From Paludibacter sp. 47-17 (GTDB taxonomy: Bacteria > Bacteroidota > Bacteroidia > Bacteroidales > Paludibacteraceae), in contig MKVT01000013.1 of NCBI GenBank assembly GCA_001898935.1, positions 248,001 through 312,000 on the forward strand: a stretch of 64,000 nt of DNA. The letters are read 5' to 3'. The notes under the pieces were generated by a model. The model saw nothing but the letters and a program-made list of their open reading frames with translations, made no database searches and had not been told where the DNA came from. The position numbers were made by a program, and so were the translations under genes. The stretch's first letter is position 1; each line of letters starts with the position of its first letter. Positions 17,753 through 26,414 of this stretch are shown in pieces.

Positions 17753-18463
17753 ATGAAAAACCTATTTTATCTGATTATTATTTCATTAGTGTTTATTGCA
17801 TGTAATAATAAACAAATTGAAGAAACAACGTTTATTCCAATTGACAATGAAGTCGGCAAAATTCACAATGAGGGACTTGCACGTATATTTGCGAAGTTAA
17901 ATATTACTCCGAATACGGATCAACGTAAATTATATGCGATCCAAGCTGATTTATTGGAACAGGCTGTATCAATAATCAATGAAGACATTCGTGTTCAAGC
18001 AGGAGAAAGTGCTTATTTGCAAGCGCAACAAATGATTACAAAGGATATATATATGGAGTTAACACCTGCTAGTATTCAGGCACAAATGTCAAACATTGAA
18101 ACGTTAGTTATAGAAGAAACTATAACGGCGGTTTCTAATCAAGCTGGAGCAAAACCGGTGCAACAAATTAAGGTGCAAATTATAGAAGATAACTCACTTT
18201 CTAATACTGAAAAACAGCGTTTGTTGGATATGATTGATATAATCGAATCGTCTTACATTTATTGGACAGAAGAAATTGACGCATCAGGTCCAGAGAAAAT
18301 AAGTGTAGGAAATCAGCAGAAAGTAAGCGTAAGAAATCAGCAAATTGTAGCAGCTGACTGTATCTGGTTTTGGCAAGCAGGTCTTGCATCCGGATTGAAT
18401 CCTTATGTTACGATAGGTGCATCAGCAGTAGGTTCATTCGCTGCGTGGCTTAATAGCCGATAG
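17753..18463 (+). CDS. AT-rich putative lipoprotein with hydrophobic C-terminal helix
   Basis: A 236-residue protein unlike its neighbours in base composition. The ATG at 17753 starts a lipoprotein signal ending in FIAC; a longer reading from 17666 would bury the signal. The middle is helical and polar (IHNEGLARIFAKL and on). Near residues 182-197 a short segment is duplicated in tandem (SVGNQQKV then SVRNQQIV). The last 30 or so residues are hydrophobic and glycine/alanine-rich (GLASGLNPYVTIGASAVGSF), like a membrane-inserting helix. Function unknown; possible horizontal acquisition. Confidence 0.65.
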   Translation: MKNLFYLIIISLVFIACNNKQIEETTFIPIDNEVGKIHNEGLARIFAKLNITPNTDQRKLYAIQADLLEQAVSIINEDIRVQAGESAYLQAQQMITKDIYMELTPASIQAQMSNIETLVIEETITAVSNQAGAKPVQQIKVQIIEDNSLSNTEKQRLLDMIDIIESSYIYWTEEIDASGPEKISVGNQQKVSVRNQQIVAADCIWFWQAGLASGLNPYVTIGASAVGSFAAWLNSR

Positions 18464-18478
18464 ACCCTGATGTTGAAA

Positions 18479-18513
18479 AAGAGCCACTCTAACCTTGAGT
18501 TAGAATGGCTCTT
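18479..18513. terminator. Stem-loop after the lipoprotein gene
   Basis: GAGCCACTCTAAC (18481-18493) pairs with GTTAGAATGGCTC (18499-18511) with one mismatch, extended by two A-T pairs. The loop is five bases. The 5' flank is A-rich and the 3' flank only weakly T-rich, so it may terminate better leftward. Confidence 0.5.
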
Positions 18514-18544
18514 CTCAAAAAACACACTAATTATCAATAATTGT

Positions 18545-18640
18545 ATGAAACAAGCACGACAAATACATTTTGACACACAACTTGATTCCGATGTGCATCG
18601 GGAAGGAAATGTTTATGTGCGAGCTCTATATGACAAATAA
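18545..18640 (+). CDS. Mini-ORF of 31 codons, function unknown
   Basis: ATG at 18545 to TAA at 18640 encodes a hydrophilic 31-residue peptide starting MKQARQIHFD and ending VRALYDK. It lies 12 bases before the membrane-protein gene at 18653 and could be a leader or a small independent gene. No signal peptide, no recognised family. Chance occurrence is quite possible. Confidence 0.3.
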   Translation: MKQARQIHFDTQLDSDVHREGNVYVRALYDK

Positions 18641-18652
18641 AAAAATAAACAG

Positions 18653-19120
18653 ATGAAAAAGTCAAAATACATTAGTTTAAGAATTGGGGTACTGGTTGGA
18701 GTAAGCTCATTGTTTTTGATGTGCGCAATTGCACTGATTAAGTTTGGTTACAACAATATACTTAATGACTCTGACCATAGATTTGTTTTGCAGTATTTCG
18801 TTCCTATTTGGGCAATAGGATTAGGATATGCAGGCTATGGTTTGTCAAAAAGCTATTATAAGCACAAAAATGCTGTGTTTGCTGGCGACTACAATAACGA
18901 AGAAAAAAGAAACAATTGGATTGTGCAAAGAAGACTGCTCATATCTAATTCGTTAAAAATTGCAGCAAAGATTACATTGGGAATTTTCCCAATTTTCCTA
19001 ATTGCCTATATTGATAATTCTTCATTTTTGGGATCAAGTGTCTCCTTATTAATAATACTTCTTTCGACAGGTCTTTTATGTTTTGCTTTAAGTAAATATT
19101 TGAAGTCAAAATCAAATTAA
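18653..19120 (+). CDS. Small four-helix membrane protein, unknown
   Basis: A 155-residue inner-membrane protein with four predicted membrane segments at about 11-31, 45-66, 103-122 and 128-147, joined by a basic cytoplasmic loop (residues 67-100). Base composition is AT-rich like the preceding lipoprotein gene. I recognise no family. The size and topology would suit an immunity-type or accessory protein, but nothing shows that directly. Confidence 0.6.
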   Translation: MKKSKYISLRIGVLVGVSSLFLMCAIALIKFGYNNILNDSDHRFVLQYFVPIWAIGLGYAGYGLSKSYYKHKNAVFAGDYNNEEKRNNWIVQRRLLISNSLKIAAKITLGIFPIFLIAYIDNSSFLGSSVSLLIILLSTGLLCFALSKYLKSKSN

Positions 19121-19168
19121 TTTTCAATGTCAGGTTTAGAAATTTGGAAATTTTGCGTTCTGCGAAAC

Positions 19169-19561
19169 TCAGAACTCACTCATCGTGTCCTTATCGCCCT
19201 GATTTACAGAATATCCGTACGGAATTGCCGCTTTATCGAAACCCGTTGTCAGGTTGTGATTATACTTCCGATAGGATTGTAAAAACGAAACTGTGTGCCG
19301 CCCAAGCAAAAAATGAAACGGAATCTCGAACACAAAATACGAAGGTTGTTTCGTGCCCCAAGCTACCGACCGGTATTTTCCACCCATAACACTAAACAAA
19401 TCCGATTTTTCGTCGGTTTGGAACTTTGCATCCTGATTATGATCCTGCCAATAGTAAGTGTCGGCGTTCATGTAATCGTCGGAAAGATGACGCGCATCAT
19501 CGGCATTGTAAGTGATACGGTGTCGAGCCACATTCATTTCGGCATAAAACCAAGTAACGGG
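19169..19561 (-). pseudogene. Probable remnant of an outer-membrane protein gene (3' part)
   Basis: The minus strand is open for about 130 codons and reads as amphipathic, aromatic-rich strands (VTWFYAEMNVARHRITYNAD, then PSYFVFEIPFHFLLGRHTV) ending in Phe before the stop. This is like the C-terminal strands of a beta-barrel. There is no signal peptide, no promoter and a stop just upstream, so it looks like a truncated leftover. GC content is again near the core level. A small real gene starting at the ATG at 19537 cannot be excluded. Confidence 0.4.
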
Positions 19562-19677
19562 ACATAACTGTGTAATTTTATAAATTTAAAGAAATAAATA
19601 CGCTCTTTGTGTACATTTTTTTCTATATTTGCAACCGTATTACAATTTTGTTACAAACCCATGAATTATACATTACC

Positions 19678-20433
19678 GTGATTATTTCCGACCACTATCT
19701 TTCTTCTTTTTCCCCGATTACATTGGATGAAATGAATGCTGTAAAATTACTCGACAGGATCGATAAGAAATTCACATTCCCGGCTTGCCGGCTGGAAGAG
19801 ATTTTGCAACTACTTCAATCCAATTACCGAATTCTTGAAATTGGTGGCTTACGGTTTGCACGTTACGAAACCCGTTATTTCGACACGCCCGATTATGAAA
19901 TGTACACCAAGCACCATAACCGGAAACTCAATCGCTATAAAGTACGATTCAGGACCTATCTCGACTCGGGATTGCATTTTTTTGAATTAAAATTTAAAAC
20001 CAACAAAGGCAGAACCATCAAAAAACGACGCTTGCTCGACTCGGTGCGGTTCGACATCAGCGGTGAATCCGAGGAACTTTTACACAAACGATCGCCTTAC
20101 AGGAAAGAGCAACTTCAGGAAGCCATACGGGTTTACTATACACGTGTAACGCTGGTTAGCAACGACTTAAAGGAACGCGTAACCATCGACACCGGATTAG
20201 CCTATCGACTGGGCGACCGGCAGGCGGCATATCCCAACATGATTATCGCCGAAGTAAAACAAGATAAAAGCGGAGCTTCCAACTTCATTCACCTGATGAA
20301 CGATCTCCGGATCAAGGACATTTCCATCAGTAAATATTGCCTGGGGATTGCCAGTATAGCACAAAACGTAAAAATCAATAACTTTAAAATCAAATTACTT
20401 CATGTTAAAAAATTATGCAGCGCTTCGGCGTAA
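19678..20433 (+). CDS. VTC-domain polyphosphate polymerase-like protein
   Basis: A cytosolic protein with a VTC domain, the triphosphate-tunnel fold that makes polyphosphate from ATP in yeast Vtc4. Tunnel motifs are DRIDKKF, RYETRYFDT, KVRFRTY, FELKFKTNKGRTIKKRR and the late acidic IIAEVKQDK. Start choice: a -7 element TATATTTG lies at 19624-19631, so a start at 19609 is excluded. Homology begins before the first ATG (19732), so GTG at 19678 (251 residues) is preferred; TTG at 19648 is an alternative. The 3' end overlaps the DUF4956 gene by 32 bases, implying coupled expression. Confidence 0.82.
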   Translation: MIISDHYLSSFSPITLDEMNAVKLLDRIDKKFTFPACRLEEILQLLQSNYRILEIGGLRFARYETRYFDTPDYEMYTKHHNRKLNRYKVRFRTYLDSGLHFFELKFKTNKGRTIKKRRLLDSVRFDISGESEELLHKRSPYRKEQLQEAIRVYYTRVTLVSNDLKERVTIDTGLAYRLGDRQAAYPNMIIAEVKQDKSGASNFIHLMNDLRIKDISISKYCLGIASIAQNVKINNFKIKLLHVKKLCSASA

Positions 20434-21166
20434 CCTGCCTCTCTTTTTTATTTTATTCACACTCGCTTTTTCGACATTAACAGCCTGTTCGGCGACTACG
20501 GATGAGACGAATGAGTTTTCCATTTTTTCGACCAACGATACGGTCAACAGCACCGGAGATACCGATGAACTGACAGGACCTGTAAAAAAGAAAGGGGATG
20601 AAGTAGAAATCAGCGGACGATTTTTCATCAGCCTGGGTATGAACCTGGCCCTTATTTTTCTGATTATCGCTTTGATTTACTACCCAAACTATAAGCGTCT
20701 GGACACGGTTTTCACTTTCGTGATGTTCAATATCGGCATTTTTATCCTTACCTATGTATTCAACGTGGTCAAGATATCGATGGGAGCCGCCTTCGGGCTA
20801 TTTGCTGTATTCTCGATGCTCAGGTACCGAACCATGAATATCAACATGAAGGACATGACCTATCTTTTCGTATTCATCGCACTCGGTTTGCTGAACGCGA
20901 TACAGATGAAAATTTACGAGCAGGCCGTACTGGGTGGAATTGTGTTCCTCATGACCTTCATCATGGACACACAGCTCTTACGTAAACGCGAATCGGTGAA
21001 AATGATCCGTTTTGAAGACATCAATTTAATCCAGCCCGAAAAAGAAGAAGAACTGATTGCCCTGCTTCGCAAACGCACCGGATTGGAGATTCACCGCGTA
21101 TCCATTGAAGAAATCGATTATCTGAAGGATATTGCCAAAATCAATATTTACTATTATGAGAAATAA
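20402..21166 (+). CDS. DUF4956 membrane protein
   Basis: A 254-residue membrane protein. A first hydrophobic segment (12-28) ends with TAC at 27-29 and could be a lipoprotein-type signal or simple anchor. After a polar stretch come further membrane segments at about 75-93, 103-121, 127-140, 152-165 and 176-190, with the family signature FGLFAVFSMLRYRT at 131-144. The last 60 or so residues form a soluble domain. DUF4956 genes commonly accompany VTC-domain genes; a channel or membrane partner role is inferred. It overlaps both neighbours. Confidence 0.82.
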   Translation: MLKNYAALRRNLPLFFILFTLAFSTLTACSATTDETNEFSIFSTNDTVNSTGDTDELTGPVKKKGDEVEISGRFFISLGMNLALIFLIIALIYYPNYKRLDTVFTFVMFNIGIFILTYVFNVVKISMGAAFGLFAVFSMLRYRTMNINMKDMTYLFVFIALGLLNAIQMKIYEQAVLGGIVFLMTFIMDTQLLRKRESVKMIRFEDINLIQPEKEEELIALLRKRTGLEIHRVSIEEIDYLKDIAKINIYYYEK

Positions 21167-22004
21167 GGTTATACTTTTTTTAGGTTGCTGCCTGCCGCTA
21201 TTTATTTCGGCTCAGGAAAGCGAGCCGGGAGGCATGTGGACGGCTATCAATATCGAAAAAAACATTACGAAACAATGGTCGACAGGACTGGAACTGGAAT
21301 ACCGTTCGAAAGGATTTACCCTGGAGCGCGACCGTTTTGCCGCACAGCTGGGCACCGATTATGAACTGATCAAAAACCTGAAGATCGGAGCTTCCTACAG
21401 CTGGCTCAATGTCGACGACGATTATAAATTCAGCGACGACTCTATTCGTACCGATTATTTTCAGAACCGGCACCGTTTTAATCTGCAGGCTACCTGGAAA
21501 TTCAAGGTAGGCAATTTCAGTTTTCAATTCCGGGAACGGGCACAAGGAACATTTAAGGACGACAGCGACAGGTTGAAATCGAACGGAAAGGTAAATGCCA
21601 ACCGCATCAATCCCGAATATGTATGGAGAAACCGCTTCAAAGTATCGTACGGCAGAAAGAAAATGCCCTGGTCGCCTTACGCATCGGTCGAAACCTATTA
21701 TTTGCTCAACGAACCCGAATCGATCCGCTTCTACAACTCGGCAGCAACCGGCTATACCGAAAAAGGCAGCTATTTTACAAAACTACGCTACACGCTCGGA
21801 TTGGAGTATAAAATCAACAAACAACATTCGGTGGAGCTGTACGGAATGTATTCGCACGAAAGGGGGGTGGAGAAAATCGAAGTGATGAGGCCTACGTTCG
21901 ACAGTCAGGGCATGTTTACCGGTCTGGAGAACGACGAGTACTACGGTCTGGCCAACTGGACCAACGATTATGTAATCGGCGTCGGATACACCTTCAGTTT
22001 TTAA
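21156..22004 (+). CDS. DUF2490 outer-membrane barrel protein
   Basis: A 282-residue protein with a signal peptide (about 1-19) and a beta-barrel repeat pattern resembling DUF2490, ending in FSF as outer-membrane barrels do. The ATG at 21156 overlaps the DUF4956 stop by 11 bases; a start at 21132 would spoil the signal peptide. It is the last gene of the VTC operon and is followed by a strong terminator. It gives the operon an outer-membrane component. Confidence 0.78.
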   Translation: MRNKVILFLGCCLPLFISAQESEPGGMWTAINIEKNITKQWSTGLELEYRSKGFTLERDRFAAQLGTDYELIKNLKIGASYSWLNVDDDYKFSDDSIRTDYFQNRHRFNLQATWKFKVGNFSFQFRERAQGTFKDDSDRLKSNGKVNANRINPEYVWRNRFKVSYGRKKMPWSPYASVETYYLLNEPESIRFYNSAATGYTEKGSYFTKLRYTLGLEYKINKQHSVELYGMYSHERGVEKIEVMRPTFDSQGMFTGLENDEYYGLANWTNDYVIGVGYTFSF

Positions 22005-22013
22005 GATAAAAAA

Positions 22014-22035
22014 ACTCCGGTAATACTACCGGAGT
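22014..22035. terminator. Bidirectional terminator between DUF2490 gene and gapA
   Basis: ACTCCGGTA (22014-22022) and TACCGGAGT (22027-22035) form a perfect 9-bp stem with a four-base loop, flanked by A and T runs. It can serve both converging genes. Confidence 0.9.
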
Positions 22036-22043
22036 TTTTTTAT

Positions 22044-23057
<1,014 letters not shown>

Positions 23058-23083
23058 TTAAAATTGAGTTTCTAAATCGACTG

Positions 23084-23114
23084 CAAAATTACAAATTTTT
23101 GTCGGTTTATCAAA
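23084..23114 (-). promoter_or_regulatory. gapA promoter
   Basis: On the minus strand TTTG (23111-23114) is followed after 19 bases by TAATTTTG (23084-23091). Both elements and spacing match the Bacteroidota consensus. The predicted leader is about 35 bases. Confidence 0.75.
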
Positions 23115-23143
23115 AAGAAATACAGATTATTTTGCAATATAAA

Positions 23144-23181
23144 AAAACGCAAAGTAGCGTACTTTCACTACCTTGCGTTTT
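23144..23181 (-). terminator. Terminator of the OmpA-family gene
   Basis: AAAACGCAA/TTGCGTTTT plus GTAG/CTAC pairs across one A-C mismatch make a 13-bp stem (23144-23157 with 23168-23181). It lies 43 bases past the stop of the OmpA-family gene, with a T-rich tail leftward. Confidence 0.75.
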
Positions 23182-23223
23182 CTTCGTTTTTCATTCCACC
23201 TGCTTGCAGGTGGTTCATACCGG

Positions 23224-24423
23224 TCAGCGCTTCAGGTCAAATTCAACGCGACGGTTCTTCTGGCGTCCTTCGGCGGTTGCGTTTGTTGCTTTCGGCACGG
23301 TTTCACCAAAGCTCTGCGTCTGAATTTTGGAAGCCGGGATACCTTTGCTGGTCAGAATATCTTTCACGGCATTGGCGCGGCGTAAACCAAGTCCCTGGTT
23401 GTATTCTTCGGTTCCGATATTGTCGGTATGACCTTTGAGCGTCAGCGAATTGAACACATTATTTTGGAGTACGTTAACCACATTGTCGAGAATTGCATTC
23501 GATTCGGCAGTAAGTTTATTGGTCTGGAACTGAAACAGCACTTCCGGCAGATCGATATCCTGAGCCACTTTAGCTTCTTTCAGCTTGGCTACTTCTGCTT
23601 TTTGCTGATCCACTGCATTTTTCACTTCTTTCACATCGCCTTCCACTTTGTTCAACCGCTGACGAATGGCATCGTTGTCGGCGCGGATAGCATCCAGCTG
23701 ACGTTTCAGCGCATCGTTTTCAGCTTTCACCATATCGGCCAGGCGTTCGGTCGGAGTCACATAATAATCGTCGACACTTACGTCGCGGGTATGAGGCTTC
23801 GAGCGGCTTCCGAATTTGTAACGGAGGCTTACTGCACCTACAATACCATCGACCCCAAAACCGTTGATGGGAGGAACACCCGCTTTTTGATCAAAGTCCA
23901 TATAATAACGATACTGGCCTTCGAGACCTACCGCCCAGCTTCTGCTCAGCGAATATTCGGCCAACAGGCTGCTCAGCATCAAAGGATTACTGCTGTTGAT
24001 GGTTTGACCGGCAGTATTTACATAATCGTAAAAGCCAAGACCTCCCCCTAAGTTCGCATAAATATTAAGCTTACTCCAGAACCCATTGCGTACCGGGCTG
24101 AACAAGTTGGATAAATTGGTCGATCCAAACAGAACCACATCCAGGGTATTTTCCTGGGGGATCGATCTTTTGTATTTTAAATTACTGACATCCAATCCCA
24201 GGCCGAACAACGGATTGATGGTGTAATCGAGGCTGACGCCCGGGAGCAGCGTACCCAGACTTTGACCAAATGTACCTTGTGGCAGTACCATATCGTAGGT
24301 CAGTCCTGCTTTTACGGCAGCCGACCATTTCGATATTTCTCCTCGCTTGTAATTGGCAGTAGACTGCGCTGTAGCCGACACCACCAAACCACTTAGCAAT
24401 AAAACACTTAAAATTTTTCTCAT
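23224..24423 (-). CDS. OmpA-family outer-membrane protein
   Basis: A 399-residue envelope protein. Signal peptide (about 1-19), an N-terminal eight-strand-type barrel (about 30-205), a coiled-coil linker (about 225-285) and a C-terminal OmpA domain (about 290-399) that binds peptidoglycan, with LKGHTDNIGTEEYNQGLGLRRANAV as its diagnostic stretch in two parts (TLKGHTDNIG and LGLRRANAV). It anchors the outer membrane to the cell wall. A -7 element TATTTTTG is at 24486-24493 on the minus strand. Confidence 0.92.
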   Translation of the reverse strand: MRKILSVLLLSGLVVSATAQSTANYKRGEISKWSAAVKAGLTYDMVLPQGTFGQSLGTLLPGVSLDYTINPLFGLGLDVSNLKYKRSIPQENTLDVVLFGSTNLSNLFSPVRNGFWSKLNIYANLGGGLGFYDYVNTAGQTINSSNPLMLSSLLAEYSLSRSWAVGLEGQYRYYMDFDQKAGVPPINGFGVDGIVGAVSLRYKFGSRSKPHTRDVSVDDYYVTPTERLADMVKAENDALKRQLDAIRADNDAIRQRLNKVEGDVKEVKNAVDQQKAEVAKLKEAKVAQDIDLPEVLFQFQTNKLTAESNAILDNVVNVLQNNVFNSLTLKGHTDNIGTEEYNQGLGLRRANAVKDILTSKGIPASKIQTQSFGETVPKATNATAEGRQKNRRVEFDLKR

Positions 24424-24648
24424 AACGTTTCTAATTTTAAATTACTATACACTTTTTTACTTACTATTGATTTTCAAACGAAGTGCAAAAATACAAATTA
24501 CTTTCGCAACCTGCGCAAATATATAAAAAAAAACTAATTTCATCTGTGTATTTAACACCTTGAAGCGCTATTTGTTTAGTCGGATCGGCGCTTTTTACGG
24601 TTTTGAATTGTCTTTTTCTCTATCTTTGCAAAAAAATAAAATACAGTA

Positions 24649-26058
24649 ATGGCACGTAAAACCAAGCATCATCCGATAATCGAAAAGATCGCCATCACGG
24701 CGATTGCCGCCGAAGGCAAAGCCCTGACCCGCTTCAACGAAAAAGTAGTATTTGTACCCCATGTGATTCCCGGCGATGTAGTCGATTTACAAGTAACCAA
24801 AAAGAAAAGCGCCTATCTGGAGGCCCGTGCCATTCGGTTTCACAGCTATTCGTCCCAGCGCATCGAGCCGGTTTGCGAGCATTTCGGCACCTGCGGCGGA
24901 TGCAAATGGCAGATGCTTCCCTACTCCGACCAGCTGGCTTACAAGCAACAGCAGGTGGCCGATAACCTGCACCGTATCGGGAAGATCGAGTTGCCCGACT
25001 TCGAACCGATCTTGGGTTCGGCAAAAACAGAATTTTACCGCAACAAGCTGGAATTCACCTTCTCGAACAAAAAATGGCTCACTACCGAAGAATTGAACGG
25101 AGAGGAAAACCGGAATATGAACGGAGTAGGATTTCATATTCCCGGCATGTTCGACAAAGTGCTCGACATTAACAAATGCTGGTTGCAGGACGATATTTCG
25201 AACCGGTTGCGCAATGAAATCAGAACGTATGCGAACGATCGTGGACTCACCTTCTTCGACTTGCGCAAACAGGAAGGGTTTTTACGCACCATGATGGTGC
25301 GGACTACCTCCACCGGAGAATTAATGCTGATCGTGGTCTTTTTTCATGAAGATGAAAGCGCCCGTACCGCCCTCCTCGACCATCTGGCCAACACGTTCCC
25401 CCAGATTACTGCTCTGTTGTACGTAATCAACTCCAAGGCCAACGATACCATCACCGACCAGGAAGTGATAACCTACAAAGGAGCCGATTCCATTGTCGAA
25501 GAAATGGAGGGACTGAAATTCAAGATAGGTCCGAAAAGTTTTTACCAGACCAATTCGGAACAAGCCTATACTTTGTACAAGGTTGCACGTGACTTTGCGG
25601 CATTAACAGGCAACGAACTGGTATACGACCTGTATACCGGAACCGGAACCATCGCCAATTTCGTAGCCCGGCAATCGAAACAAGTGATTGGAATCGAATA
25701 CGTTCCCGAAGCGATTGAAGATGCCCGTATCAATTCGTCGCTGAACAATATCGGTAATACATTGTTTTACGCAGGCGACATGAAGGATATTCTTCACGAG
25801 GAATTCATTCTGAAACACGGCCGGCCCGATGTAATCATTACCGACCCCCCGCGGGCAGGAATGCATACCGATGTGGTAGAAGCCATTCTTTTTGCCGCAC
25901 CCAGGCGAATTGTGTATGTGAGTTGCAATCCGGCGACACAAGCCCGCGATCTCAGCTTGCTCGATACTGCGTATAAGGTAACCAGGGTTCAACCCGTCGA
26001 TATGTTCCCTCATACCCATCATGTTGAAAATGTAGTGCTGCTCGAATCGCGGAACTAA
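24649..26058 (+). CDS. rlmD: 23S rRNA (uracil(1939)-C(5))-methyltransferase RlmD
   Basis: SAM-dependent rRNA m5U methyltransferase of the TrmA/RlmD family, 469 residues. Order: TRAM domain (about 5-65), iron-sulfur cysteines at C76, C82, C85 (CEHFGTCGGCKW) with the fourth in NKCWLQ, then the methyltransferase domain with YDLYTGTGTIA, DPPRAGMH and the catalytic YVSCNPATQARDL. The family also covers enzymes for other uracils, so the site is inferred. A -7 element TATCTTTG lies at 24621-24628. Confidence 0.9.
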   Translation: MARKTKHHPIIEKIAITAIAAEGKALTRFNEKVVFVPHVIPGDVVDLQVTKKKSAYLEARAIRFHSYSSQRIEPVCEHFGTCGGCKWQMLPYSDQLAYKQQQVADNLHRIGKIELPDFEPILGSAKTEFYRNKLEFTFSNKKWLTTEELNGEENRNMNGVGFHIPGMFDKVLDINKCWLQDDISNRLRNEIRTYANDRGLTFFDLRKQEGFLRTMMVRTTSTGELMLIVVFFHEDESARTALLDHLANTFPQITALLYVINSKANDTITDQEVITYKGADSIVEEMEGLKFKIGPKSFYQTNSEQAYTLYKVARDFAALTGNELVYDLYTGTGTIANFVARQSKQVIGIEYVPEAIEDARINSSLNNIGNTLFYAGDMKDILHEEFILKHGRPDVIITDPPRAGMHTDVVEAILFAAPRRIVYVSCNPATQARDLSLLDTAYKVTRVQPVDMFPHTHHVENVVLLESRN

Positions 26059-26106
26059 CTGCCAACCAACCACATATCTTTTTGCTGAACATAAAAGTAG
26101 TTGATT

Positions 26107-26310
26107 ATGTTACAGGAAATAATTGTCATTGCCATCGTTGCCGGAGCAGTGATCTATACTGTTTTTGGAGTGGTTCGTTCGCTCCGTAAAAAAAATACGG
26201 GTCCGTGCGGCGACTGTTCCGGTTGTGATGTTAAGAAGGAATTCCTGCTGAAATACAAGACGGCAAAAAATCCTTCCGAAATCACTTGTGTTGACTACCG
26301 GAAAAAATAA
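26107..26310 (+). CDS. FeoB-associated Cys-rich membrane protein
   Basis: A 67-residue protein with one N-terminal membrane helix (about 3-21) and a CGDCSGCDVKK cysteine cluster, as in the FeoB-associated Cys-rich family. It probably helps iron passage through FeoB or binds iron. The ATG at 26107 is preferred to a TTG at 26101. It is not next to feoB, which lies 9 kb away; it follows rlmD by 48 bases. Confidence 0.85.
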   Translation: MLQEIIVIAIVAGAVIYTVFGVVRSLRKKNTGPCGDCSGCDVKKEFLLKYKTAKNPSEITCVDYRKK

Positions 26311-26334
26311 ATTGCAAAAATATTCAATTTTATA

Positions 26335-26365
26335 TTGATTGAGTAAGAAAATATTTTTACTTTTG
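26335..26365 (+). promoter_or_regulatory. sucC promoter
   Basis: TTG (26335-26337), a 20-base spacer and TACTTTTG (26358-26365). It predicts a leader of about 45 bases before the ATG at 26415, and rules out a start at 26367. Confidence 0.7.
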
Positions 26366-26414
26366 AGTGCTTGTATTGATTACACAAAGTTATTTAATTA
26401 AAATATATATACAC

